The translations under genes and the position numbers were made by a program. 64,000 nt of DNA from Treponema bryantii NK4A124 (GTDB taxonomy: Bacteria; Spirochaetota; Spirochaetia; Treponematales; Treponemataceae): assembly GCF_000421345.1 (NCBI RefSeq), contig NZ_ATWV01000004.1:1-64000 (forward strand). Direction: 5' to 3'. This document shows, in pieces, positions 8,578 to 18,354 of the stretch. The notes under the pieces are model-generated. The model was not told the origin of the DNA. It saw only the letters and a program-made list of their open reading frames with translations, and ran no database searches. Within the stretch, counting starts at the first letter, position 1. Every line of letters starts with the position of its first letter.

Positions 8578-11050
8578 TTTTGAAAATCCTGCAGCCTTTT
8601 TTCTCCTGATTCTTATTCCAGCCCTTTTTATTTTGAGGCATTTTAAAATTTTTAACCGCATCTCTTTCCCTGCAGTTCTTGCAGACTGGGAAGGAAGGCA
8701 TTTTGAGTGGAAGGGTAAAACTCAGAAATTTCTTTCTGTAATTTCCAGCATATTTTACATTCTTGCTTTTTTAATTTCTGTATGTGCACTGGCTGCTCCC
8801 GTTATCTCAAATCAGGAAAAGTTTTACACATCTCTTGGAACTGACATTATTTTTGTTCTTGATACAAGCCCCTCTATGTCTGCAAAAGATGTAGACGGAG
8901 GTCAGCGTCTTGAAGCTGCAAAAAATGCAATTTATATGCTGACTAATAAAAATGACGGCAGCCGCTATGGTCTCGTTGGGCTTGGCAGCAGTGCCGCCGT
9001 TCTGGTTCCTCCGACCAGTGACCAGACTTTCTTTTCTGCAAGACTTTCCCAGATTACTGCCGGTGCCTTTGGAAACGGTTCTGCTATAGGCGACGGCTTA
9101 AGCACTGCTGTATGCCACCTGGTTTCTTCAAGTGCCCAGAAAAAGTGTATTGTTCTTCTCACAGATGGTGAAAATAATGCCGGGGAGATTCATCCGGAAA
9201 CTGCAGCCCAGTTAGCCGCAGATAACAAGATTACAATTTATGTAGTGGGAATCGGTTCTAAGGGCAAAGTTCCAATTGAATACACAGACCCGATAACAGG
9301 TCGTCTTTATTCAGGTTATCTTGATTCAAACTTTAATCCTGCATCCCTAAAAAAAATATCAGCCATTGCAAACGGAAGATATTTTGAAGCCCTTACATTA
9401 AATGAACTTTCAGATATTTTGACTACAGTTTCAAAAACCGAGGCTGTTTCTCAGACCTTTACCTACCGCACTGTAAACAATCTGTATTATAAACAGTTTC
9501 TCTCTTTAGCAATTCTGTTATTTGTAATGGCCTGGTTTATAAAGCGGGTCATCTTAAAAGAAATGAGCTGCTTCCGTTATAAAAAGATTTTATTTGTACG
9601 CTCGGGCTGTCTTGCCTTGGCCTTTATCTTCCTTCTGCTTGCCCGTGCCGGCCTTACCTGGGGCACCTACCTTGTTCCGGTCCAGAAATCCGGACACTCT
9701 GTTGCAATGGTATTTGATATTTCCAACAGCATGCTGGCAAAGGATTGTCCAGGTAATACCAGCCGTCTTGAAGCATCTGCTCTTTATGCAAAAAAACTTC
9801 TTTCAAAAATGGAAGAAATCCCAGTTTCTGTTGTAATTGCAAAGGGAGACGGAATTGCAGCCATTCCTCTTACAGATGATTCTGCCATGGTTGAATCTTT
9901 ACTTGATGTTATGTCTCCGGGCCTTATGACGGTTCCCGGCACAAGTATTGGTAAAGGCATTTTAAAAGCAAAAGAATCCTTTAATACAAACTTCTCTTCT
10001 GCCGGAAGAATCTGGGTATTCACAGATGGTGAAGAAACAGACGGTCAGCTTTCCTCTGCCCTGCTCGAATGTCAGAAAGCTGGTATTCCGGTAACACTTA
10101 TCGGCTTTGGTTCTGAAGCTGAAACTCCGGTTTTAACAGGTGACGGAAAAACTCAGGTTATGACAGCCCTGCGCCGGGACCGTCTTGAAAAAGCAATTTC
10201 TGAGGCTTCTATCCGCTTCCGTTTTTTCAACAACCACGAGAATCTTTTATACATCAATTCTCAGGAAAAGGGCTCTGCCCTTAAACTGCTTTCGCAGCTT
10301 CGCTTTGCTACAACAGAAAACCTTATAACATCTTATGAAGTAAAGCCCGTTCCCCGCTATAAACTATTTCTTTCTTTAGCAGCAATCTTTTTAATTCTCA
10401 GCTACGTAGCAACTGAATTTAATTTTGCCCGTTTCTTTGTAGCTAAGAACCTTAAGCCGGCAGCAGCCACCTTCACTCTTATCACTCTGATTTTTACCGG
10501 CTGTTCTTCTGAAACTGCTAACATTCTCAAGGGCACAATTTCATATCAGCAGAAAAAATACAGACATTCTGTTTCATGCTTTATGGAAGCCTCAGAAAGT
10601 GCAGCTGCAGATTCAGATCGTCTTACTCAAAGCTATGCTCTTTATGATCTTGGAACCGCTTACATTATGCTTGGTGAAGATGACGCAGCCCTTGAACATT
10701 TTAAATCAATTGCGGAAGATGCACCTGACGCAGTACGCTACTCTGCTTTTTATAATGCCGGTATTCTTGCCTGGCGTAATTCTGATTTTGAAGAAGCAAG
10801 AGATTATTTCAGAAAGGCTCTGGAAATAGACAGCAGCAAAATGGATGCAAAAATCAATTTTGAACTTTCCATGCAGCAGAGCCAGGCAAAAGGTAAACAG
10901 AATCAGAGCAATCAGATTCAGGCCTCTCAGGAGGAAGCTTCACCTCAGAATCTTGAACAGGCAGTATTCCAGCATATAAAGGAGAATGACCAGAAACAAT
11001 GGAAAAACAGCGAAACCAGCGACTCATCAAATCTGTCAGAAGATTTCTAA
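8570..11050 (+). CDS. BatA-BatB-BatC-like fusion: two VWA domains plus TPR
   Basis: 826 residues. Membrane helices near 8-25 and 55-78, then VWA domain 1 with metal site D98-T-S100-P-S102; a helix pair around 320-365; VWA domain 2 with D383-I-S385-N-S387; a helix about 598-617; a hydrophobic stretch with a lipobox-like LIFTGCSS near 640-647; and a TPR region about 655-775. BatA, BatB and BatC are separate genes in most bacteria. The lipobox-like stretch falls where a separate BatC lipoprotein would start, suggesting gene fusion. Start at 8570 is set by GAGGAGG at 8557-8563; it overlaps the previous gene by 8 bases. The C-terminus is Gln/Ser-rich. Confidence 0.85.
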   Translation: MPSFENPAAFFLLILIPALFILRHFKIFNRISFPAVLADWEGRHFEWKGKTQKFLSVISSIFYILAFLISVCALAAPVISNQEKFYTSLGTDIIFVLDTSPSMSAKDVDGGQRLEAAKNAIYMLTNKNDGSRYGLVGLGSSAAVLVPPTSDQTFFSARLSQITAGAFGNGSAIGDGLSTAVCHLVSSSAQKKCIVLLTDGENNAGEIHPETAAQLAADNKITIYVVGIGSKGKVPIEYTDPITGRLYSGYLDSNFNPASLKKISAIANGRYFEALTLNELSDILTTVSKTEAVSQTFTYRTVNNLYYKQFLSLAILLFVMAWFIKRVILKEMSCFRYKKILFVRSGCLALAFIFLLLARAGLTWGTYLVPVQKSGHSVAMVFDISNSMLAKDCPGNTSRLEASALYAKKLLSKMEEIPVSVVIAKGDGIAAIPLTDDSAMVESLLDVMSPGLMTVPGTSIGKGILKAKESFNTNFSSAGRIWVFTDGEETDGQLSSALLECQKAGIPVTLIGFGSEAETPVLTGDGKTQVMTALRRDRLEKAISEASIRFRFFNNHENLLYINSQEKGSALKLLSQLRFATTENLITSYEVKPVPRYKLFLSLAAIFLILSYVATEFNFARFFVAKNLKPAAATFTLITLIFTGCSSETANILKGTISYQQKKYRHSVSCFMEASESAAADSDRLTQSYALYDLGTAYIMLGEDDAALEHFKSIAEDAPDAVRYSAFYNAGILAWRNSDFEEARDYFRKALEIDSSKMDAKINFELSMQQSQAKGKQNQSNQIQASQEEASPQNLEQAVFQHIKENDQKQWKNSETSDSSNLSEDF

Positions 11051-12390
11051 TTACTCTCTTTATTTTATTCTGTACTACTGCTGCTTTTGCACAAACACTT
11101 ACACTTGAGCAGATAAGGCAGCTGAGATTTGTCCCGGAAGAGGGGCAGAATCTTTTTTCAAAAACAGACTTAAAGTTTACAGTAACAATTCCAAATGTAA
11201 GAGCATCTCAGGTTCAGGTACTCGCAGCTACACAAGAGCAGGACATTACCTTCCGTACAATCCGTAAAACCGAAGACTATAAGCAAAATGGAACAACAAT
11301 CGAAGTATGGTATAATTTTGCTAAAGAAGGACACTATACACCTTCCCCTCTTCCCGTGATGATTCAAAACCGCAGAAGAACAATTTCCTTTGAGCCGGTT
11401 ACTGTAACTCCAGATCCGTCAACTATGAATCCTAGAATTGTTGTAGAGTTCGAAGACGGCACAAAAATTTATTCGGATGATTTATATAACACAAATCCTG
11501 TTTTACAAATTCCTACAGGAAAAAAAATAAGATTGACCGTAAACCTCCAGTATGCAACTCAGCTGACTCAATTCAGCTGGGACCTTCCAAAGAATTCAAT
11601 TTTTACCTGTATTGATGAATATGAATTTACAGAAGCCCGCATACGTGAACGTGTTTACTCTCACACCCTTATTCCTGTAGCATCTTTTGAATGGACAGGC
11701 CTTATTGCCGGTACACAGAAAATACCAACATTTCGACTTTTTGCTGTCGGCTACAAAGGTTCAAGAATTGAACTGCGTATGCCGGGCTTTTTGATTGAAT
11801 TTACAGAAAGCGATGAAAGTCTGGAATCAGAAAATGAGGATGACATTTTTTCTGCAGCCTTTTTCCAGGAGGAAGATGAAAAGAAAAATCCAGAAGTTAC
11901 TCCACTCACAAAAGCAGAATGTCAGACTCTTGCTGATTATTATACAAGAGAGCATAACGAATTCCTGCTTTATCCTAAAGCCAGACAAAACCGTATAAAT
12001 TATGAAGAATCCTGCGGACTTGTAGTTTCTCACAATCCGATTTTTCCTTCGGTTCTTCTTTATATCGCTATAATCATCATTATTACTTCTATTGTTTTTA
12101 TGATTATTGCTATCAAAAACAAACATAAAATCCGTACTCTTATGTTTATTGTTCTTCTTGTCATTGGAATTGCAGTTATGATTTACTGCGCTGCGCGAAA
12201 GAACGAACGCTATGGAATCTGTAAAGGCTGTAAAATCTATTCCATTCCTCAATTAAACGCAGAATCAATTTCTGAAATCTCAGCCGGCAGCAGGGTCCGG
12301 ATTCTTGAAAGTACAGGCAAATGGTATTACATTGAAGTTGGAGAAACAGGCGGCTGGTGTAATACAGACGATATTTGCGTTATACGTTAA
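10999..12390 (+). CDS. BatD-like protein with C-terminal SH3 domain
   Basis: 463 residues. Signal peptide (FLITLFILFCTTAAFAQ), beta-rich periplasmic part to about 290, acidic segment (about 268-295), two membrane helices about 350-372 and 378-397, then a bacterial SH3 domain about 405-463 (SRVRILESTGKWYYIEV, GGWC). BatD proteins are large periplasmic beta-domain proteins of aerotolerance-type operons; the SH3 end might bind cell wall or protein. It overlaps the fusion gene by 52 bases, an unusually long overlap; AAGGAG at 10979-10984 is 14 bases upstream of the ATG. Confidence 0.7.
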   Translation: MEKQRNQRLIKSVRRFLITLFILFCTTAAFAQTLTLEQIRQLRFVPEEGQNLFSKTDLKFTVTIPNVRASQVQVLAATQEQDITFRTIRKTEDYKQNGTTIEVWYNFAKEGHYTPSPLPVMIQNRRRTISFEPVTVTPDPSTMNPRIVVEFEDGTKIYSDDLYNTNPVLQIPTGKKIRLTVNLQYATQLTQFSWDLPKNSIFTCIDEYEFTEARIRERVYSHTLIPVASFEWTGLIAGTQKIPTFRLFAVGYKGSRIELRMPGFLIEFTESDESLESENEDDIFSAAFFQEEDEKKNPEVTPLTKAECQTLADYYTREHNEFLLYPKARQNRINYEESCGLVVSHNPIFPSVLLYIAIIIIITSIVFMIIAIKNKHKIRTLMFIVLLVIGIAVMIYCAARKNERYGICKGCKIYSIPQLNAESISEISAGSRVRILESTGKWYYIEVGETGGWCNTDDICVIR

Positions 12391-12401
12391 GGGGCAACAA
12401 T

Positions 12402-12965
12402 ATGGACATGGGCGACATTCTCAATCAATGGGATAATTACCAGAAAAATCAGGTAAAAAAACAAAAGGAAAGCGGCAAAAATCAGGTATCTCACAAAAAG
12501 GCAAATGCACCCACCGCAGAAGAAAAAGCCCGTGCTGCTGAAAAAGATTTTGAAGCAAAGCTTAAAGCAGATAATTCAAAACAGATTAATCCTATGGAAC
12601 TCTGGCTCCGCCGTTACGGAACAATTGATAAAGACAAGCTGGCAGAAGAACAGGAAAGCCGTTCAAAGCTATATGACAGAAATTACCTTCTTAACATGCA
12701 GCCGGAAGCAAGACTTGATCTTCACGGGCTGCATCAGGACCAGGCCCGGGAAAGTCTTGACCGTTTTATCACAGACTGCAAGGCCAGGGGCTTACGAAAG
12801 GTTTTGATTATCCACGGCAAAGGCATTCATTCTCACGGCTCAGATCCTGTACTTGGTGAACTCGTCCGCCGTTTTATTGAGCAGGACAAACGCTGCGGCA
12901 CTTCCGGCCATCCTAAAACAAAGGCAGAAGGCGGAAGTGGAGCTACCTGGGTTTTACTCAAATAA
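12402..12965 (+). CDS. Smr-domain protein
   Basis: 187 residues. N-terminal 70 residues are charged and probably disordered; the Smr domain is at about 100-187 with the hallmark LDLHGLHQDQA and IIHGKGIHS. Smr domains nick DNA or cleave RNA. The start at 12402 has AAGGGG 9 bases upstream; an earlier in-frame ATG at 12375 lies in the preceding gene. Last gene of the bat operon; ends 13 bases from the convergent lipoprotein gene. Confidence 0.85.
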   Translation: MDMGDILNQWDNYQKNQVKKQKESGKNQVSHKKANAPTAEEKARAAEKDFEAKLKADNSKQINPMELWLRRYGTIDKDKLAEEQESRSKLYDRNYLLNMQPEARLDLHGLHQDQARESLDRFITDCKARGLRKVLIIHGKGIHSHGSDPVLGELVRRFIEQDKRCGTSGHPKTKAEGGSGATWVLLK

Positions 12966-12978
12966 ATTTATATATCAG

Positions 12979-14007
12979 CTAAAGACTTATTACACATTTT
13001 AACGGCAGATGATCGGAACAACCTTCTCCGGTAAATATTTTGTAGGCAGCAGGTATTCCTTCTTCATCTGCCACAGGGGAATCTGTAACAGTCGAAAACG
13101 AAGAAAAATCTGCCTGCCCGGCAAGCATTATATTATCAATTCTTTCCCAGCTATCATTATAATAATAGCTGCCGCCTTCGCTTGCAAACTTTCCATCAGA
13201 CCGAAACCAGGGAGAATATACTTCGACATTACCAGAGGCACCCCTTAATACAACATTTGTTTTCTTTCTGTCTTTTGTAAAAAGAATAAAATCTTCTGCG
13301 CTTCTGTTAAAATCTCCGCACATAAGCGCCGGCCTTCCAGAGTCCTGATTAAGCAGCAGGTTCTCTGCCAGCGTAAGTTCCTGCCAGTCGCGCCAGATTT
13401 CACTTTCATCCTGGCCTCCCGATTTAGACTTCCAGTGATTAACAAAAAGTTCTAACTCATGATTCCCCGCAATTACCGTAAGCTGCATTACAGGTCTTGC
13501 AGAAGGCTGGGCTTCTGTCTGAGTACGTATATCCAGACTATGACATCTTAATTTTACAAGTTCATATCTTGAAAAAACAGCACAGCCTATTGCACTTCCG
13601 CTTTCTTTTGCAAAACAGGTGTACTGCCAGTTTTTCTTTCTTTCCCAGGATCCGTCTGCAAGAAAATTTGCAATGTCCTGAACTACATCCGCATTTTCGA
13701 TTTCTTCCATCACAAAAATATCAGGATTTAGCGAAGTCATTACATCACACAGTTTATTAAGTCTTTGTATGTATTTTTCCTTTGTCCAGCGTTCAGAGTT
13801 TTTAAAATCCTTATATTCACATCCGCTTGTAACTGCATCAAAAAATGTCTGAACATTCCAGCAGACAAGAGAGATATTTAATTTTCCTGCAAGTGCCGCA
13901 TCTGTCTGACCGCTTCTCTTAAATGATGAATCTTTTACAAACTGATTTTTACAGCTGCAGGAGAAAAAGCTTGCGGCCGCCAGCAATAACAAAATCCACT
14001 TTCTCAT
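12979..14007 (-). CDS. Endonuclease/exonuclease/phosphatase-fold lipoprotein
   Basis: 342 residues. Short signal with lipobox FFSC (C17). EEP-fold motifs: an N-terminal Asn strand (SLVCWNVQTF), metal-binding Glu in VMEEIENADVV, CGDFNRS and the C-terminal SDHLPL catalytic pair. It is a surface or periplasmic metal-dependent hydrolase, plausibly a secreted DNase or sphingomyelinase-like enzyme; substrate not determined. Strong ribosome site AAAGGAGG upstream. The upstream region has the palindrome TGTCATTTTTGACA at 14052-14065. Confidence 0.82.
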   Translation of the reverse strand: MRKWILLLLAAASFFSCSCKNQFVKDSSFKRSGQTDAALAGKLNISLVCWNVQTFFDAVTSGCEYKDFKNSERWTKEKYIQRLNKLCDVMTSLNPDIFVMEEIENADVVQDIANFLADGSWERKKNWQYTCFAKESGSAIGCAVFSRYELVKLRCHSLDIRTQTEAQPSARPVMQLTVIAGNHELELFVNHWKSKSGGQDESEIWRDWQELTLAENLLLNQDSGRPALMCGDFNRSAEDFILFTKDRKKTNVVLRGASGNVEVYSPWFRSDGKFASEGGSYYYNDSWERIDNIMLAGQADFSSFSTVTDSPVADEEGIPAAYKIFTGEGCSDHLPLKCVISL

Positions 14008-14122
14008 AGAAAACCTCCTTTATAGTTCCCTATGTTAAAATAGATTTGATATGTCATTTTTGACACTTTTTTGAGAAAAATCTTTTATATTTTTGATTTT
14101 TACAAGGATTTATTAATGATTT

Positions 14123-15319
14123 TTACAAGGTCTTTTCTACAAGGAAAAGAAATTCCTTAACATGGATTTCGCGGCCACTTAAATTACGGGAACCTCTGAA
14201 GGCATTATAATCAGCTTCCAGAACTTGAACCTTACCGCAGGAGCTAAGTAATTCAATCATTTCTTCTTTAGAAATAAAGCCTTCTGAGTTAAAGGAAACA
14301 AGAACATAACGGGCTTTTACATTGCGGACAAGCTCTGCAAAAACTTCTGCTACACGACGTTTTTTATTGTAGTCGGAACGATTCCAGTCTTTTGGAATTC
14401 CTGAAACACGACTGATATTATCTGAGTCCGGTCTTTTATAATCTGCAATCAGATTGAGCATAAAATAATTTGAACCGTAAGGATGCTGATTATATGGCGG
14501 ATCAAAGTAAGCTAAATCAAATAGTCCGTCTCTGGTAAAAGCCTTATCATAAAGGGCCGGGTCTTCAACCAGACTATTTGCATCACTGCTGAAAACCCGT
14601 GACTTACATTCAAATTCAGAAAAGACAGGAAAAGGCAGTTGTATTTTTCCACGGATTCTTGAAAGGGCATTGCGGCCATTTCCCCCGAACTGACCGGTAC
14701 CTGTTTTTGAGTTTTTATAAAAGCCCTTGAAAATGCCTGCTGTATTTGCATGAATAGAAGCTTCGGAAAGTAGGGGTGCAATAAAAAAATCCCGGAGCTC
14801 AGGGGCCACCTCTTTTTCTATAAGCTGGCGGGAAAGGTCAAGATATGCTGCATTGTAAGGAGTGTAAAAACAGCGTTCCCCTTTTTCAATCTTTTCTTCG
14901 CTGGCAGGAGCATAAAGCTCTGAAATAAAGCCAGAGCCCTTAAAACCTGAAGAAGATTTTTCAAGGGCAGCCAGGCGGCGGTCTATTTTTTTGCAAAGAT
15001 TTTCATGAAGCACATGCAGCTGTTCAATATCAATCTGAGATTTATTACTGAGATAACAGCGGTTGATTATACCTGAATAGTTTTCAAGATCATTCACAGT
15101 AATGGCACTGGCAAACTGCTTGAGGTAGCGGCTGACAATGCCGCTCCCCGCAAAAACATCTAAGCAGGTAAGTTTCGATTTTCCAAGCCGGTTCTGCACC
15201 TCGCCCACTGCAGTACCTATAAAATCAAGAAGCGCACGTTTGTTGCCAATATAAGTAATGAGCTGACTCTGCAGAAAGTCAGGATTTTCACTCAACTTCA
15301 AAGCCGGCTCCAATATCAT
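14123..15319 (-). CDS. D12-class DNA N6-adenine methyltransferase, orphan
   Basis: 398 residues. N-terminal ITYIGNKRALLDFI and SAM-binding CLDVFAGSG (52-60), with catalytic D273-P-P-Y276 (YFDPPYNQH). This is the order seen in Dam/DpnM-type methylases. The recognition site is not readable by eye. No restriction enzyme is beside it, so it may be a solitary regulatory methylase. It overlaps aroA by 32 bases at its start, so translation is probably coupled. Confidence 0.85.
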   Translation of the reverse strand: MILEPALKLSENPDFLQSQLITYIGNKRALLDFIGTAVGEVQNRLGKSKLTCLDVFAGSGIVSRYLKQFASAITVNDLENYSGIINRCYLSNKSQIDIEQLHVLHENLCKKIDRRLAALEKSSSGFKGSGFISELYAPASEEKIEKGERCFYTPYNAAYLDLSRQLIEKEVAPELRDFFIAPLLSEASIHANTAGIFKGFYKNSKTGTGQFGGNGRNALSRIRGKIQLPFPVFSEFECKSRVFSSDANSLVEDPALYDKAFTRDGLFDLAYFDPPYNQHPYGSNYFMLNLIADYKRPDSDNISRVSGIPKDWNRSDYNKKRRVAEVFAELVRNVKARYVLVSFNSEGFISKEEMIELLSSCGKVQVLEADYNAFRGSRNLSGREIHVKEFLFLVEKTL

Positions 15320-16634
15320 TCATAACTTCAAAGAATTTAGGGAAGGTTATGCTGCACCATTCTGCATCGTTTACTGTAACCGACTGCCCGGCCGCCAAAC
15401 CAAGCCCCAGACAGGCAAGCGACATTACTATACGGTGGTCTTTGTAAGATTCAACTTCTCCGCCATGCAGACTTTTGCCGCCGTCACCATAAACAACAAG
15501 GCGGTCGCCCTCATCAACAATCTTTGCACCAAGCTTTGTAAGTTCGCTGGTCATTGCCTTAATGCGGTCCGTCTCTTTTTTGCGGCAGATATCAATATCA
15601 GTAAATACTGTTTTTCCTTCGATAAAGCAGGCAATAACTGCAAGGGCGCAGATTGCATCCGGGAAGGCAGACATTTCTACTGTAAGCCGGCCGTCAGGTA
15701 AGCCGGCAGTAGTCAAAACTTTTCCGCCCCTCACAAGGAGTTGTCCCTCTTCACGGCGCCATTCAATATCAGCGCCAACCGACTGAAGCACTTCTACAAT
15801 CTTATCATCACCCTGGCTGCCGGAACCGTCTATATTATCAATAACAATCGAACTGCCGGAAATTAAAGCCGCAATCAAAGGAAAAGCCACTCCCTCCCAG
15901 TCGGAAGGAACGGCACGGTCAAAGGCCTTAAATGGAACAGGACCAGTTACGGAGATGTGCTTAAAATCCGGGCTGATTTGAACAGGCACTCCCAGGCTCT
16001 CCAGCCAGAGCTTTGTCATTGTAAGATATGGAGTTTCCTTAGGATTTGTAAGCTCCATTTTTAGAGTTCCCTTAAGGCGAGAAGCGGCCATCATAAAACC
16101 GCTTATATACTGAGAGAGTGCGCCCTCGGTAACGAGAGTTTTATTTACATCAATTGGACCGCAGAAAGTAAAAGGCGGAGTTGTTCCCTCTGAACCATCA
16201 GGGCCTTTATTAAGACTGCGTCCCTTTGCTCCAAACTGGCAGAGGGCATCAATCAGATGATTTACAGGGCGACGGCAGATAGACTCATCGCCGGTAAAGG
16301 TACACTGGCCCGGCAGGGTTGAAAGCACTGGGCAGAGAAAATACATAAGAGAGCCCGAGTTTCCTACATCAATCTGGTCTTCCGGCAAGTGAAGATTCTT
16401 TCCGGCACCTTTTACAGTCCACACTCCGCTGTTTTCATCACCAAAATCTACATCAGCTCCAACCTTGCGCACAGCGGCCGCAGTTGAAAGACAATCGTTA
16501 CTTGGAAGTGGATTAGAAATATGTGAAGTGCCGTCTGCCATTGCGGCAAGAATCAGGGCACGTATTGTATGACTTTTTGAACCCGGAACAGTAATATGTC
16601 CAGCCAGAAGAGACTTTTTTGATATAGCTTTCAT
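15288..16634 (-). CDS. aroA: 3-phosphoshikimate 1-carboxyvinyltransferase (EPSP synthase)
   Basis: 448 residues. Catalyses the penultimate joint step of the shikimate pathway from shikimate-3-phosphate and PEP. Phosphate-binding PGSKSHTIRAL (17-27) with K20, S21, R25; GNSGSLMYFL; DGSGSQGDDK; and C-terminal YKDHRIVMSLA. Length and motifs are normal. First gene of a two-gene unit with the adenine methylase; no other aro genes nearby. Divergent from the purH-like gene, 40 bases between starts. Confidence 0.95.
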   Translation of the reverse strand: MKAISKKSLLAGHITVPGSKSHTIRALILAAMADGTSHISNPLPSNDCLSTAAAVRKVGADVDFGDENSGVWTVKGAGKNLHLPEDQIDVGNSGSLMYFLCPVLSTLPGQCTFTGDESICRRPVNHLIDALCQFGAKGRSLNKGPDGSEGTTPPFTFCGPIDVNKTLVTEGALSQYISGFMMAASRLKGTLKMELTNPKETPYLTMTKLWLESLGVPVQISPDFKHISVTGPVPFKAFDRAVPSDWEGVAFPLIAALISGSSIVIDNIDGSGSQGDDKIVEVLQSVGADIEWRREEGQLLVRGGKVLTTAGLPDGRLTVEMSAFPDAICALAVIACFIEGKTVFTDIDICRKKETDRIKAMTSELTKLGAKIVDEGDRLVVYGDGGKSLHGGEVESYKDHRIVMSLACLGLGLAAGQSVTVNDAEWCSITFPKFFEVMNDIGAGFEVE

Positions 16635-16674
16635 AGGACTTCATTTTACATTATTTTTCTGATAAAATAAAGTT

Positions 16675-18333
16675 ATGACAAAGAGAGCTGTAATTCACGT
16701 TGAAAACACAGAAAATCTCGTAGAGTTTGCCGAATTTCTTGTTTCAGATGGCTGGACAATTCTTTCTGCAAACAAAACAGAAGAAATATTAAGAAAGCAG
16801 AAAATTCCTGTAACAAAGGAAGCTGCCCTCTCGGAAAACAATATGTTCATGGCCGATACCTCCCGTCTCATACGAAAGGTTATGATGACCAAGTATCATG
16901 AAGAGGATGAGCAGTATATTTCACACCCGGATGATGAAGAAAACAATATTTTCATAGTTTGTATGAATGTTCTTCCAGTAATTAATCCTTCTATAGTTTC
17001 AAAGCAATTCGACAATCAGCTGTGTCCAAAAAACTTTTTTGTAACATCACTTCTTCGCAATGCTTTCAAGAATTATGAAAATCTTTTAATCCTTACAGAT
17101 CCGGAAGATTATAAAGAAGCCATGATTCAGCTGAGAACAGGAAGTATTTCCCTGGAGTTCAGAACTTATCTTGCAGCAAAGGCCCTTAATCTTGTTTCTG
17201 CTTTTGATGCAGGTCTTTCCGCTTCTATTTTGCAGAGCCCGCAGTATAATCAGCCTTTTATGAATTATATGATGCTGCCTTTTAAACGTGAGCTTCAGCT
17301 TCACAGCGGAATGAATGCCCAGCAGGCTGCCTTTCTTTATAAATCACCTGGAGAAGAAGGCTCTCTCGGAAACTTCTTAAAATATCAGAATAAAGATTTA
17401 TCTTACACTCTGGTAAATGATATTTCTTATGCCTGGCGCCAGATAAACACTCTTTTTGCCCTGCTTAAAGACCAGCTTACTGTAAAGAGTACAAACAGCG
17501 ACGGTTATGAATTTACAACTCAGTTTACTCCGCTTACCGGAACTGTATTTTCACTGGCTGTAAAGTTTGGAACCATTCTTGGTGCCTCTCATGCAACAAA
17601 TGTCCTTGATTCCTTTAAGTCTACCTTTACTTACGACGCCATCAGTACAAGAGATGTTGTATTTGCCTGTTCTGCCGTAATTAACGGAGAGGCCGCCGAA
17701 GAAATTCTTAAGGGAGATTTTGCCGCCATTGTAGCACCAAGCTTTACTACTGAGGCAAAACAGATTCTTTCCAGAAATAAAAAGACAAAGCTTGTTCCTT
17801 CAGCAAAAATTACAAATATTAATCTTGAAGCCCGCTTTATAAACGGCGGTATACTGGTTCAGACAAAAGACACTACTCTATTTAATCAGTGGAAGGTTCG
17901 TACAAAAAACAGACCTTCTCAGATTCAGACTGATGAAATGGTTTTCGGTATGCTTCTTGCAATGGGAGCCCGTTCTTATTCTGCAATTCTTTTAAAACAG
18001 AATTCTATCTGCGGAATAGCCCAGGGCTGTACATCCGTAAAGAGGGCAATAGACGGTGTCTGGTTTGAAGCCCTTAAACACACGGAGCGTGCCAGCGGAC
18101 TTCCCGGCGACGACTTCCGTCTGAACCATGATATTGATAAAAGTAACCTGGGAGAGGTTCTGGTTTGCGATGCAGCAATTCCTTTTGGAGAATCTGTAAA
18201 AATGCTGATAGACAGCGGTGTAAAAGCGATTCTTCAGACAGGCGGTACTTCTTCCGATGATGAGTTTATAGATTATTGTAACGAGCATGGTGTTGTCATG
18301 GTTTTTACAGGTATGACACATCTTTCATTTTAA
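16675..18333 (+). CDS. PurH-like protein with altered active-site motifs
   Basis: 552 residues, alignable by eye along most of PurH (AICAR transformylase / IMP cyclohydrolase). N-terminal RAVIHVENTENLVEFAEF matches the cyclohydrolase domain, and the C-terminus (AILQTGGTSSDDEFIDYCNE, VMVFTGMTH) matches the PurH end closely. Key motifs differ: the family KH-x-NPCG is here K297-F298-GTILG, losing the catalytic histidine; KSNA is KQNS; GAGQMSR is absent; and GRVKTLHPKIHGG is missing. It may be an inactive paralogue or act on something else. Promoter -10 TAAAAT (16663-16668) puts the start at the ATG. Confidence 0.75.
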   Translation: MTKRAVIHVENTENLVEFAEFLVSDGWTILSANKTEEILRKQKIPVTKEAALSENNMFMADTSRLIRKVMMTKYHEEDEQYISHPDDEENNIFIVCMNVLPVINPSIVSKQFDNQLCPKNFFVTSLLRNAFKNYENLLILTDPEDYKEAMIQLRTGSISLEFRTYLAAKALNLVSAFDAGLSASILQSPQYNQPFMNYMMLPFKRELQLHSGMNAQQAAFLYKSPGEEGSLGNFLKYQNKDLSYTLVNDISYAWRQINTLFALLKDQLTVKSTNSDGYEFTTQFTPLTGTVFSLAVKFGTILGASHATNVLDSFKSTFTYDAISTRDVVFACSAVINGEAAEEILKGDFAAIVAPSFTTEAKQILSRNKKTKLVPSAKITNINLEARFINGGILVQTKDTTLFNQWKVRTKNRPSQIQTDEMVFGMLLAMGARSYSAILLKQNSICGIAQGCTSVKRAIDGVWFEALKHTERASGLPGDDFRLNHDIDKSNLGEVLVCDAAIPFGESVKMLIDSGVKAILQTGGTSSDDEFIDYCNEHGVVMVFTGMTHLSF

Positions 18334-18354
18334 CAGTATTTATCGAGGTTTTTT

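Noticed and set aside
14085-14130. Direct repeat GATTTTTACAAGG before the adenine methylase stop
   Set aside because: Two copies only, partly in coding sequence, low complexity; probably a small local duplication.
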